From Methylobacterium pseudosasicola (GTDB taxonomy: Bacteria; Pseudomonadota; Alphaproteobacteria; Rhizobiales; Beijerinckiaceae), in assembly GCF_900114535.1 (NCBI RefSeq), contig NZ_FOTK01000028.1, forward strand, positions 1 to 64,000: a stretch of 64,000 nt of DNA, given 5' to 3'. The notes beneath the pieces are model-generated. The model worked only from the letters and a program-made list of their open reading frames with translations, had not been told where the DNA came from and did no database searches. This document shows positions 8,311 through 16,753 of the stretch, in pieces; the first letter of the stretch is position 1, and every line of letters starts with the position of its first letter. The position numbers and the translations under genes are program-made.

Positions 8311-9933
8311 TCACGGCGGCAGCGGGCGGAACCGCACTGTCTCGAACAGGTGGCGGCCGAGCGGATCCATCGTGAAGCCGAACACCTCGCCGCGCAGGGC
8401 GAGATGGACCTGCGTGTGGGCGAGCGGCACCCAGGGCATGGCCGCCCGGACGAGGCCCTGGGCCCTGCGGTACAGCTGCTGGCGCTGGGCGCGGTCGCCG
8501 GTGCGGCGGGCGGCCTCGACGAGGCGCTCGTAAACCGGATCGCACCAGCGCGCGAGGTTGGCTCCGCCGGGCTGCGCGGCCTTGCACCCGAGCAGGACGT
8601 TCAGGAAGTTGTCCGGGTCGCCGTTGTCGCTGGTCCAGCCGTAGAGCATCAGGCTTGGCATGCCGCCATAGAGGGCGGCGCGGTAGGCGTTCCACGGGCG
8701 CGTGACGAGCTCGGCCCGGATGCCGACCTGCGCGAGGTCGGCCCGGATCATGTCGGCCACCCGCCGTCCGTCCGGGTTGTAGGGCCGGCTGACCGGCGGA
8801 TACCAGAGTTCGGTGTCGAACCCGTCCGCCAGCCCGGCCTCGGCCAGCAGCCGCTGGGCCTCGGCGCGGTCGAAGGGAACGGCCGGCAGGTCCGGGTCGA
8901 ACGCCCAGAGCCCCGGTGGCACCGGACCCTGCGCCAGGATCCCGGCCGCGCCGTAGACGCCCGCGACGATCGCCTGCCGGTCAATAGCGAGGTTGACCGC
9001 GCGCCGCACCCGGACGTCATCGAAGGGCGGGCGCGTCGTGTTGAGCGCGAGATAGGCGACGTTCAGTTCGGCGAGCGCCAGGAGCGTAAGCTCCGGGTCA
9101 GCTCGAATTGCGTCGAGATCGCCGGTCGCCGGGAAGGCCATGGCGTGACACTCTCCGGCCCGCAGCTTGGTCAGCCGCACCGCCGCGTTCGGCGTGATGG
9201 CGAACACCAGCCCGTCGGGCCGCTCACCGGGACCTGCCGGTTCGTTCACGCGGCGCCAGTGCTCTGAAAAGGCGCGGTAGCGGAGAACCTGATCCGGCCG
9301 GTAGCTCTCGAACGCGAACGGCCCGGTCCCGATCGGCTGCCGGGCGAGGTCGTCAGCGGCCCCGGCGGCGGTGAGCGCCGCCGCGTACTCGGCCGACAGG
9401 ATGGCGCCGAAGGCCTGCGCAATGTTGGCGAGGAAGGTGGTGTCGGCCTCGCGCAGCCGGAAGCGGATATGGCGCGAGTCCGGAGCGTCGATGGCTTCAA
9501 TCAGCTCGGCGAGGCCGAGATCGTGGAAGTAGGTAAACTCCTGTGTCCCGCCCAGCGGCTGGCCGGGGGAAAGCTGCCGGGTGAACGAGAACACGACATC
9601 CTCGGCGTTCAGGGTGCGGCTCGGGATGAAGCGGGCATTGTGGTGGAAGCGCACTCCGTCCCGCAGGGCGAAGAGGTAGGTCCGGCCGTCCTCCGAAACC
9701 GTCCACGATTCGGCGAGCGCCGGCCGGATCGTCGTGGTGCCAGGCGCGAACTCCACCAGCGTATCGTAGACCTGCCACGCCACGTTCATTGTCGTCGTCG
9801 TTGTCGCGCGGGCCGGATCGAAGGATTCCGGGCTGCCTTCCGAGCAGAACACGAAGGTGCGGGCCGCCGCCGGGTCCGCGGCGACGAGCAGGCCGGCCAC
9901 CAGGGCGGCGCAGTATCGGCGAGCCGCGCTCAC
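8311..9933 (-). CDS. Orphan solute-binding protein, DppA/OppA-like (family 5)
   Basis: 540 residues with a signal peptide (cleavage near residue 24) and a family-5 binding-protein body: the N-terminal lobe segment EGSPESFDPARATTTTT, the ALAESW box and the IGTGPF box are all present. Such proteins bind peptides, nickel, heme or other oligomeric ligands. There is no transporter gene here. The GTG start overlaps the stop of the upstream kinase (GTGA), exactly the arrangement seen for the UgpB-like protein on the other strand. It is therefore probably a sensory partner of that kinase. DppA-like ligands are a guess from family only. Confidence 0.92.
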   Translation of the reverse strand: MSAARRYCAALVAGLLVAADPAAARTFVFCSEGSPESFDPARATTTTTMNVAWQVYDTLVEFAPGTTTIRPALAESWTVSEDGRTYLFALRDGVRFHHNARFIPSRTLNAEDVVFSFTRQLSPGQPLGGTQEFTYFHDLGLAELIEAIDAPDSRHIRFRLREADTTFLANIAQAFGAILSAEYAAALTAAGAADDLARQPIGTGPFAFESYRPDQVLRYRAFSEHWRRVNEPAGPGERPDGLVFAITPNAAVRLTKLRAGECHAMAFPATGDLDAIRADPELTLLALAELNVAYLALNTTRPPFDDVRVRRAVNLAIDRQAIVAGVYGAAGILAQGPVPPGLWAFDPDLPAVPFDRAEAQRLLAEAGLADGFDTELWYPPVSRPYNPDGRRVADMIRADLAQVGIRAELVTRPWNAYRAALYGGMPSLMLYGWTSDNGDPDNFLNVLLGCKAAQPGGANLARWCDPVYERLVEAARRTGDRAQRQQLYRRAQGLVRAAMPWVPLAHTQVHLALRGEVFGFTMDPLGRHLFETVRFRPLPP

Positions 9934-12269
9934 GGCGTGCCGAGCGCGGTTGGGGCGTAGCGGGTCACCGTTCCGGCTCGGCTGGCGGGAAAATCGACCT
10001 GCACCGCAGTGCCCCGACCGGGCTCGCTCACGAGCGTGATCCGGCCGCCGAGCTTTGCCGTCACAAGATTGTGGACGATGTGCATGCCGAGCCCCGTGCT
10101 GCCGGCGCTGCGCGCCGTCGTGAAGAAGGGATCGAAGATCCGGTCGAGGTGCTGCGGGGCGATGCCCTGACCATCGTCGGCAACCTCCAGGCGGATCAGG
10201 CCGCCCTCAAACTCGGACACGCGCACCACAATCCGGCCGGGCTCGCCCGCCCGGAAGCCGTGGACGACGGCGTTGGCCACGAGGTTCGTCACGATCTGGG
10301 CCAGCACGCCGGGATTCGTGTCGATCACGAGGCCCGGCGGGCAGGTGCGTTCCAGGCTATGCGCGCCCTTGCGCAGCATTGGCCGGAGGCTCGCCACCAG
10401 ATCGTCGAGCCAGGTCTCCAGCGCGACGCTGCGGATCTCGTCACTGACGCGGTCCACCGCAACCTGCTTGAAACCCTGGACGAGGTCGGCCGCCCGGGTC
10501 AGGTTCGTGCAAAGCAGGCCGGCGCCCTCCTCGACACGGTCGACGAAGTGGTTCAGCCGCGAGCGGGACAGGGTGCCGGCTGTCAGACTGGTCCGGAAGG
10601 CGCGCGCCTCATCGCTCATGAGCGTCCCAGTGGTGAGCGCGATGCCGAGCGGCGTGTTGATCTCGTGGGCGACGCCCGCAACCAGTTCGCCGAGCGAGGC
10701 TAGCTTCTCGGCCCGGACGAGATTGTCCTGCGTCCGCCGCAACTCCACTAGAGCGACGTCGGCCTGATCCTTGGCCCGGCGCAGGGCGCCCTCCCGCCGC
10801 GTGATCTCCGAGACGAAGACCGCCGTTGCCCGGGCGATGTCGCCGAACTCGTCGCCGCGCGCCGTGCCTCGCACGGCCGCACCCGTCGGGTTGCCAGTCA
10901 GCTTCACCATGTCGCCCTGGAGGGCGCGCAGCGGAACCAAGATCGAGTGGGCAACGAAGATCACCACCAGGGCACCGAGCAGCAGCAGGCCGGTCGCGCC
11001 GGTCAGTAGGATCCGCTGGATGAAGATGCCGAAGCGGTCGGCGTCCCCCACGAAGGCGTCGTTGAGGGCCTTGGCGCTTTCGACCATCGCCGCGGCGAGC
11101 CCGTCCATCGCCACGATCATCTCGTTCTGGCGTCGTAGGCCCCCGATCGTTGTGGTCAGGCGTTTTCGCCAGCCGTCGAGGGCCTGGATCATCTCGGCTT
11201 GGATCAGTGGCGAGATCGGCAGGGCGGCGGCATTTTGGCCGAGGCGCTCGCCTTCGGCGAGCATCCGCTCTGCGAGGGCGGCATCGCGGCGAAGCAGGGC
11301 GCCCGCGGTCCGCGGCCCGAGCTTGAGCGTGCCGATGGCAATGTTCTGCGTGGCCTGCTCGATCTCGTTAGCCTCCACGGAATAGGCCAGCAACTGCGCC
11401 ACCTCGTCGTGCAGGCTTTCCTGGCCGGAGGTTTCGATCTTCAGGTTGCGCTCGATCCAGGCGTCCAGTTTTCCTCCGAGCCCCGGGATCGGCCCCGTGA
11501 CCTCGGCGGTCAGCTCGTCGAGCGTGTCGGCATCGGCCTCCCGGCCATCGGCCCGCATCGCCTCGGAGAGGTCGCGGCTGGCGGCACGGAAACGGACCTG
11601 TGCACGCTGAGTTTCGCTGCCAAAGGCAGGGGCGACGGCTTGGTCGGTGCCTTCGGCCGCGTTCCGGGTCTCACCCGAAACCGTAACCTTCTTGGCGATC
11701 ACGGCGCTCTCCGCAATTCGCGCCCGCAGGGTTCCGAGGCGGGAGACGAGGCCGCGGGCGACGCGCAGGGCCTCAACCTTCTCGGCGAGAGAGCGGGCAA
11801 GATCGGTGTTCGAAGCCTGCTGCCGCAGGCGCGCCCGATCGGTGAGGTCGATCAGGGTATCGGCCCGCTGCGCCATCTCGCGGATCAGGCCGTCATTGTC
11901 CTGGGTGCGCCGGACGAACGCATCCATCTGGCCCCGGTAGCGAGAGAGGGCAGCCTCCACTGAGGCGATGCGCGATCGCTGCGCATCGATGCGGGCGAAG
12001 CCTGTCAGTCGGTGGAGACCGGCTTCAGCCCGGGCCGTCAGGCGCGCGAAGCGCTCGGCGAAGGCGCCTCTCTCCTGCGCATCGGCGGCAGCGTACTGGT
12101 CGCGCACCACGCGTGCGGTCGCGAGGTCATGGTACACATCGGCGACCAGGACCGCCCCGCCCCGGGCGCGCTCTTCCTGCGCCAGGAGCATCCAGCCGGC
12201 CAACGCGATCGCGCCGGCAGCTAGGATCGGAACGCCTCCGACCAGTGCGATCTTGGATCCAACACGCAT
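9930..12269 (-). CDS. Membrane sensor histidine kinase with large periplasmic helical domain
   Basis: 779 residues from the ATG at 12269. An upstream in-frame extension to 12443 is arginine/proline-rich and looks non-coding. TM1 is about 6-27, then roughly 390 residues of helical periplasmic sequence. TM2 is about 420-445, followed by HAMP, HisKA with His535 (AGVAHEINTPLG) and an HATPase domain (GSTGLGMHIVHNL). Size and order match the kinase at 4601-6958 almost exactly. It is coupled by a GTGA overlap to a family-5 binding protein. This makes the two kinase/binding-protein pairs mirror images that converge at 8289-8311. No receiver domain is present, so it must signal to a separate regulator; the OmpR-type gene at 13035-13814 is the nearest. 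Confidence 0.94.
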   Translation of the reverse strand: MRVGSKIALVGGVPILAAGAIALAGWMLLAQEERARGGAVLVADVYHDLATARVVRDQYAAADAQERGAFAERFARLTARAEAGLHRLTGFARIDAQRSRIASVEAALSRYRGQMDAFVRRTQDNDGLIREMAQRADTLIDLTDRARLRQQASNTDLARSLAEKVEALRVARGLVSRLGTLRARIAESAVIAKKVTVSGETRNAAEGTDQAVAPAFGSETQRAQVRFRAASRDLSEAMRADGREADADTLDELTAEVTGPIPGLGGKLDAWIERNLKIETSGQESLHDEVAQLLAYSVEANEIEQATQNIAIGTLKLGPRTAGALLRRDAALAERMLAEGERLGQNAAALPISPLIQAEMIQALDGWRKRLTTTIGGLRRQNEMIVAMDGLAAAMVESAKALNDAFVGDADRFGIFIQRILLTGATGLLLLGALVVIFVAHSILVPLRALQGDMVKLTGNPTGAAVRGTARGDEFGDIARATAVFVSEITRREGALRRAKDQADVALVELRRTQDNLVRAEKLASLGELVAGVAHEINTPLGIALTTGTLMSDEARAFRTSLTAGTLSRSRLNHFVDRVEEGAGLLCTNLTRAADLVQGFKQVAVDRVSDEIRSVALETWLDDLVASLRPMLRKGAHSLERTCPPGLVIDTNPGVLAQIVTNLVANAVVHGFRAGEPGRIVVRVSEFEGGLIRLEVADDGQGIAPQHLDRIFDPFFTTARSAGSTGLGMHIVHNLVTAKLGGRITLVSEPGRGTAVQVDFPASRAGTVTRYAPTALGTP

Positions 12270-12384
12270 CCGCGGCCCGACATAAGGGGTCGGGCACAAC
12301 TTAAGGCCGTGTCCGCGGGCGGTCCAATCGGGCGCGGCTTCGGTTCGCCTTTGCGCCGAATCAGCCGACGGACTCAAGGCGACT

Positions 12385-12603
12385 TCAGCGGAGTGGGTAT
12401 CGGTTCGTGGCGGCCAACAGGTCCGGGCCGGCCAGAGCCGCATCCTTCAGGTCACGCGTGGCATCACGCGGCTCGGGCACGCCGAACTGAGCTTCCGTGC
12501 TTGGCAGACGCTGCGGCTCAGGGGCCCGGCCGCGCAGCATGATGCGCAAGCGGGACAGCATTGCTGGATCTTCGGCACCGAGGGAGTCGCTGAAATGAGG
12601 CAT
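12385..12603 (-). CDS. Small hypothetical protein
   Basis: 72 residues, polar, no signal peptide, no recognised family. The ATG at 12603 lies 15 bases after the stop of the small exported protein upstream, with GAGGA about 14 bases before the start, so a two-gene unit is plausible. Its end is about 115 bases before the kinase start. Evidence is limited to spacing and reading frame; it could be chance. Confidence 0.4.
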   Translation of the reverse strand: MPHFSDSLGAEDPAMLSRLRIMLRGRAPEPQRLPSTEAQFGVPEPRDATRDLKDAALAGPDLLAATNRYPLR

Positions 12604-12618
12604 GATGGCGGTTGGTCC

Positions 12619-12891
12619 TCATCGCGGGAGCGGCGCAGCATCGACCGCGATGAGGCGCACGCAACGCGGCGCCCGAGAGGCAGCATCCCCGGTGCTAGTG
12701 CAGGCCGCCGGCGGGTAAGGCCATGCCGGCCCGAAACGGCCGACCCTTTCGTCACGCGCCGCCGCGCGCCCGTTGCCCGCAGCGGAGTCGACGAACCGCG
12801 CGGTGTCGGCGTGGGGACTCGAACCGAAATGGGCCAGAACGCAGAGTGCGAGGGCTGCCGCGGTCGACGAGAGTCCGATGACGTGTCGCAT
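12619..12891 (-). CDS. Small exported protein with two cysteines
   Basis: 90 residues starting with a signal peptide (VIGLSSTAAALALCVLAHF). The mature part is polar and ends in a compact segment with an aromatic/proline cluster (RFGPAWPYPPAAC) and a second cysteine (PRCVRLI), possibly a disulfide pair. AAAGGA precedes the ATG by about six bases. Function unknown. It lies between the response regulator and the membrane kinase, all on the minus strand, so an accessory periplasmic role in that signalling group is possible but unproven. Confidence 0.5.
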   Translation of the reverse strand: MRHVIGLSSTAAALALCVLAHFGSSPHADTARFVDSAAGNGRAAARDERVGRFGPAWPYPPAACTSTGDAASRAPRCVRLIAVDAAPLPR

Positions 12892-13034
12892 GGCCTGTCC
12901 TTTGGGCGCTCTCGGCCCTCGATCCTGCCATGCTGATAGGGACTCTCTGTGTCGCCAATATTGCTTCTCTGCCAGATCATCATGCCCAATGTTACGTTAC
13001 CGGAGCGGAAAGCAACATTGCGTGCCAGGTATCT

Positions 13035-13814
13035 TCAGTCTCCGTCGGGTCGGAACACGTATCCGAGTCCCCTCACCGTACGGATGTAGCGGGGGTTACC
13101 GGGATCCGGCTCGATCTTCTTGCGGATGCGGTTAATGCGGACATCGATGGCGCGGTCGAAAGCGTCCGGATCACGGGCATCGGCGAGGTCGAGCAGGCGC
13201 TCGCGGGACAGGGCCCGCTTCGGGTTGTCGGCGAAGGCCTTCAGCAGGTCGAATTCCGAGCGGGTCAGCGCCTGAGCTAGACCGCCGTCGTCGCTGAGCC
13301 GTAGCGCATCGAGTTCCAGCCACTTGGTTCCGAAGCGGATCCGACGTGCCGCTTCCTGGCTCGGGCCGGCCGGGGAAACTGGAGCTCCAGTGGCGCCTGG
13401 GGCCTGTACGCGGCGCAGCACCGAGCGCGCCCGGGCTACCAGCTCACGCAGCTCGCAGGGCTTTGGCAGGTAATCGTCAGCGCCGAGCTCCAGCCCGACC
13501 ACCCGGTCGATCGCGCTCGCCGTAGCCGTGAGCATGATGATTGGGATCGCAGTGCGGGCCTTTAGGTCGCGCACAATGGAGAGCCCATCCTCCTCCGGCA
13601 TGTTGAGGTCGAGCACGATCAGGTCCGGGGTGCGATCGGCAAGGTGAGCTCGCAACGATCGCCCCCCGTCGCACAAGATGACCGCAAAGCCGTGGAGCTT
13701 CAGGTAATCCCCGACCATCTCACGGGTCGCCGCCTCGTCATCGACCACGGCAATTGAAGGGATCGCCGCGCCACCGGGGGCGAAGCCGGCTGGGCGCCGA
13801 TCTGGACTGCTCAT
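13035..13814 (-). CDS. OmpR-family two-component response regulator
   Basis: 259 residues. The receiver domain has acidic pocket Asp25-Asp26, phosphoacceptor Asp69 (IVLDLNMPEEDG) and Lys118 (DDYLPKP). A linker follows and then a winged-helix DNA-binding domain (RSEFDLLKAF, ARDPDAFDRAIDVRINRIRKK, YIRTVRGLGYVF). The ATG at 13814 is preferred over a GTG at 13829; neither has a clear ribosome site. It is the only DNA-binding response regulator in the window and is surrounded by four kinases without one, so it is the probable output of several of them. It is divergent from the receiver-kinase at 13942 with only 127 bases between, where both promoters must lie. Confidence 0.94.
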   Translation of the reverse strand: MSSPDRRPAGFAPGGAAIPSIAVVDDEAATREMVGDYLKLHGFAVILCDGGRSLRAHLADRTPDLIVLDLNMPEEDGLSIVRDLKARTAIPIIMLTATASAIDRVVGLELGADDYLPKPCELRELVARARSVLRRVQAPGATGAPVSPAGPSQEAARRIRFGTKWLELDALRLSDDGGLAQALTRSEFDLLKAFADNPKRALSRERLLDLADARDPDAFDRAIDVRINRIRKKIEPDPGNPRYIRTVRGLGYVFRPDGD

Positions 13815-13941
13815 GGCTGCTGCGTGCACACTATAGGCTTCACTTCTAATGAATGCAGGAATCGCATCAGTTTACGATAGCGTGACAAGTTTTCACCATG
13901 ATTGCTAGTGTACTCGCGGATCGCCCGCCGCAATTCAGGTT

Positions 13942-15702
13942 ATGGCTATGGATGACGACATCCTCACCCTCATCCCGGACGATGCCGACGAGGCGCAACC
14001 GAATGCGGGTGCGTGGGTGATCGCCGTCATCGACGACGATCCGGCGGTTCACGACGGTACCCGCTACGCCCTGGCGAGCTACACCCTCGACGGACGCAGC
14101 CTGGAAATACTTACCGCCCGATCGGCCGCGGAGGCGCGGATCCTGCTCGCCGAGCGCCCCGACGTGGCGGTGGTGCTCCTCGACGTGGTGATGGAGACCG
14201 ACAATGCCGGCCTCGAACTCGTTGATTACATCCGGCGCGACCTCCGGCAGGAGACCGTGCGGATCATCCTGAGAACCGGCCAACCCGGTCAGGCGCCCGA
14301 GCGGCGGATTATCGTCGATTACGACATCAACGACTACAAGGCCAAGACCGAGCTCACCGCCGACAAGCTGTTCACCAGTCTCACCGCGGCCCTGCGCGCC
14401 TATCAGCAGCTCAAGCGTCTCGACGAGACCCGGCGCGGGCTGGAGATCATCATCGACGCGGCGCCGATGCTTCTCGATCACAAGTCTATGCAGCGGTTGG
14501 CCGAGGGCGTCCTGACCCAGGTCGCCTCACTCCTCAATGTCGCCTGCGCGGGGATCCTAGTCCTGCGCGAGACCGAAGCGCCGCAGGAGCGCTTCTGCGT
14601 GCTGGCCGGCTCCGGATGCTACGGGCATTATGCCGGCCGGGAACCGGCGTGGCCCCTTGATGAGCGGGTGCACCCCCTCGTCGAGCGCGCCTTCGCCGAG
14701 CGCCGCCACAGCTTCGGCGAGCACTGGTCAACCCTGTACCTGCACACGGCGAGCGGCAGCGAGATCGTCGCGTTGATTGAGGCCGACCGGCAGCTCTCCG
14801 AGACCGACCGCTCGCTCATCGCGCTCTTCACGAGCCGGCTCTCAATCGCGTTCGACAACGTCATCCTCTACGAGCGGCTTCAGCACACCAACGCCGACCT
14901 GGAGCGGCGGGTCGTCGAGCGCACCGCCGAGCTGATCCGGGCGAACCGCCGGCTGGATCTTCAGCGCTCGGATCTGCGCCGTGCCAACAGCCTCAAGACC
15001 GAGATCCTCGGAACCATCGCGCACGATCTGAAGAATCCGCTGGCTGTGATCCTCGGCCGCGCCGAAATGCTGATCGACCTGATCGATCTGCAGGGTGACC
15101 GGGAGCAGATGCGGGCGCAGGTGGCGCATGTGCGCACCAGCGCCAGGGGTTTGACCGCCATGATCGACAGCCTGATGGCGGACGCGATGAACGACGCCCT
15201 CGACATCAGTCTGCGTCGCGAACCGGTGGACCTCGCAAGCCTTGCCCGGGACGTCTGCGAAGCCGACCGGCCGCTGGCCGATGCTAAAGGACAAATCCTC
15301 CTCTGCGAGGGCCCCGCGGAGCTGTTCTTCTGCGGCGATGCCGAGCGCCTGCGGGAGGCGCTCGACAACCTCATTTCCAACGCCATCAAGTACAGTCCCG
15401 AGGGCGGTGCGATCACGGTCCGAGTCAGTCGCGAGCCCGGTCCGCAGGGACCGGAACTGGTCTGCGCAGTCGCCGATCACGGCCCCGGCCTGTCGCCAGA
15501 GGATTCGACCCGGGTCTTCGGACGCTTCCAGCGTCTATCGGCGAAACCCACCGGCGGCGAAGGCTCTACGGGCCTCGGGCTCTCGATCGTCCGCCGCATT
15601 GCCGAGCTGCACGGGGGCCGCGCGGCTGCCGAGAGCGCCGGCCCCGGACTAGGCGCCGTGTTCTCGGTCCGCTTCCCGGACGAGGCTGTTGGGCTGATCT
15701 GA
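13942..15702 (+). CDS. Receiver-DUF3369-histidine kinase fusion
   Basis: 586 residues, soluble. The N-terminal receiver has acidic residues 31-33, phosphoacceptor Asp81 (VVLLDVVMET) and Lys at NDYKAKTEL. The middle section, about 170-310, matches the DUF3369 sensor-like domain found between receivers and output domains. A coiled coil leads to HisKA with His361 (TIAHDLKNPLAVILG) and an HATPase domain (GSTGLGLSIV). Proteins of this order take phosphate from another kinase and control their own kinase activity. The divergent regulator at 13035 is an obvious candidate partner. A second ATG six bases in (13948) has better spacing to the AGG of CAGGTT. The kinase core is of a different type from the three paralogues to the left. 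Confidence 0.93.
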   Translation: MAMDDDILTLIPDDADEAQPNAGAWVIAVIDDDPAVHDGTRYALASYTLDGRSLEILTARSAAEARILLAERPDVAVVLLDVVMETDNAGLELVDYIRRDLRQETVRIILRTGQPGQAPERRIIVDYDINDYKAKTELTADKLFTSLTAALRAYQQLKRLDETRRGLEIIIDAAPMLLDHKSMQRLAEGVLTQVASLLNVACAGILVLRETEAPQERFCVLAGSGCYGHYAGREPAWPLDERVHPLVERAFAERRHSFGEHWSTLYLHTASGSEIVALIEADRQLSETDRSLIALFTSRLSIAFDNVILYERLQHTNADLERRVVERTAELIRANRRLDLQRSDLRRANSLKTEILGTIAHDLKNPLAVILGRAEMLIDLIDLQGDREQMRAQVAHVRTSARGLTAMIDSLMADAMNDALDISLRREPVDLASLARDVCEADRPLADAKGQILLCEGPAELFFCGDAERLREALDNLISNAIKYSPEGGAITVRVSREPGPQGPELVCAVADHGPGLSPEDSTRVFGRFQRLSAKPTGGEGSTGLGLSIVRRIAELHGGRAAAESAGPGLGAVFSVRFPDEAVGLI

Positions 15703-15717
15703 GTTCGTCCCACGAAC
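15703..15717. terminator. Short hairpin directly after the kinase stop
   Basis: GTTCGT, three bases, ACGAAC begins on the base after the TGA of the DUF3369 kinase. It is a perfect 6-bp stem without a T run. It may be a weak terminator or a chance palindrome. Confidence 0.25.
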
Positions 15718-15979
15718 AGCTTCGGCTGACCGTCATGGACTTGATTCCCTATGGTGCTTGGATGCTCGGGATGAGAATCGCCGGCCAGCCGACTTGCGAT
15801 GCCACATCTCCGGCCTTTGTCGCCACCTCGCTTCCCGCAGGTTGGGCACCGCAGGACCGAGTGCCTATGACGGACCATGCGCGGCGCCGTCCCGGGCTGC
15901 TCGATCCCTTCCAAGAGGCGGCCGCGCCTCATCATCGTCCCAACCAGTCAGGTCAGCCGTCGGTGTCAGTCTTGACCCC

Positions 15980-16111
15980 TCACACGAAATGCGCAGGCAG
16001 CGCCATCGTCTGTGCGCACTGGACGAGGGCGACTGCCAAACCCGCCATCATGGACCAGGCCACGATGTGATCGACAGTGGTCATGCCCTTGGTCATCATC
16101 TTGGTCGCCAT
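15980..16111 (-). CDS. Microprotein, Met-rich, one hydrophobic segment
   Basis: A 43-residue reading frame, MATKMMTKGMTTVDHIVAWS and onward, with a hydrophobic stretch (WSMMAGLAVALV) near the middle and a single cysteine. A near-perfect ribosome site, AAGGGGA, lies seven bases before the ATG, which is the main reason to call it. It has eight methionines including the start. Function unknown; a small inner-membrane or exported peptide is likely. The gene stands alone between the DUF3369 kinase and the repeat region. Confidence 0.55.
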   Translation of the reverse strand: MATKMMTKGMTTVDHIVAWSMMAGLAVALVQCAQTMALPAHFV

Positions 16112-16453
16112 CACTCGTCCCCTTCGCTTCGGCAGCCGTGGCTCGGCTGTCCCGGTACGGTCTTATGGTTAAGCCGGATTGCGCGCGGATTGCTTCGATT
16201 GTTGCGTCAAGACTTTCGCTCCACGCGAGCGAAGTGCGCCGGCAGGCCCAGCGCCTGAGCAGAGGACACCCGCGCGACCGTTCTGCCGATCAGGGGTGCG
16301 GCGCATATCTTGGTTCTGAGACGAAGATACAGGATAATCGGCAGTGATTGATCGGCCAGGCGGCGTTCACTGTCGCGGCCGAACTTTGGACAGGGACCGT
16401 CATATATCGGTTTCCCATGTCCGCTCTCGCCACGCTGCCGGTATCACCTGATC

Positions 16454-16488
16454 GGCTGCAATGGGCGCCAAGCCGAACGTCCGGTCTT
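16454..16488 (+). repeat. Dispersed intergenic repeat, copy 1 of type I
   Basis: 35 bases containing AATGGGCGC and GAACGTCCG match 27144-27178 with about five differences. It lies in non-coding DNA, 33 bases before a type II copy. Such degenerate elements containing the AAAGCxGAACGTCC core are common between genes in Rhizobiales; this is recalled, not searched. Confidence 0.6.
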
Positions 16489-16521
16489 GCGCACGATGGT
16501 GTTCCGGCGTGAATTGGAGTC

Positions 16522-16587
16522 GCCGAAAGCCGTCCGTCTGCTTCCAAGAAGAGGCGCCGAAAAAGCAGACGGCCTCCTAACGACCCA
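16522..16587 (+). repeat. Dispersed intergenic repeat with inverted arms, copy 1 of type II
   Basis: 66 bases that match 22794-22859 at roughly 85% by eye. The arms CGTCTGCTT and AAGCAGACG are perfect 9-bp complements around a loop of about 20 bases, so a transcript would fold. It is non-coding and looks like a REP-type or miniature element remnant. Confidence 0.65.
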
Positions 16588-16753
16588 ACCAAGACGCCGG
16601 GACTGCTGATTGCGCTTCTCCAAAGCGGTCGCTTGTCAGCCGTCGCGCAACTTCGGCTGGAGTTAAAGAGCGGACGCTGACCCTTCGCCCCGAAGCGGGC
16701 GTTCCGTAACCGACCCGTAGAAGACCGCGGGCTCGGGTGTGCGACAAGTTATT

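Larger units (their letters stand above)
16112..16753. other. Gene-free region holding dispersed repeats
   Basis: No convincing gene. The left side is the promoter side of the microprotein at 15980-16111. The centre holds two repeat copies described separately (16454-16488 and 16522-16587). Short reading frames here lack ribosome sites and read as shadows of the repeats. The right end is the 3' flank of the hydrolase gene. Confidence 0.5.

Noticed and set aside
12270..12443. N-terminal extension of the kinase at 9930
   Set aside because: Arg/Pro/Thr-rich residues before the first membrane helix; the ATG at 12269 starts exactly at a normal cytoplasmic lead-in to TM1.
15735..16258. Overlapping plus-strand short frames
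   Set aside because: No ribosome site and low-complexity translation; the minus-strand 43-codon frame is better supported.
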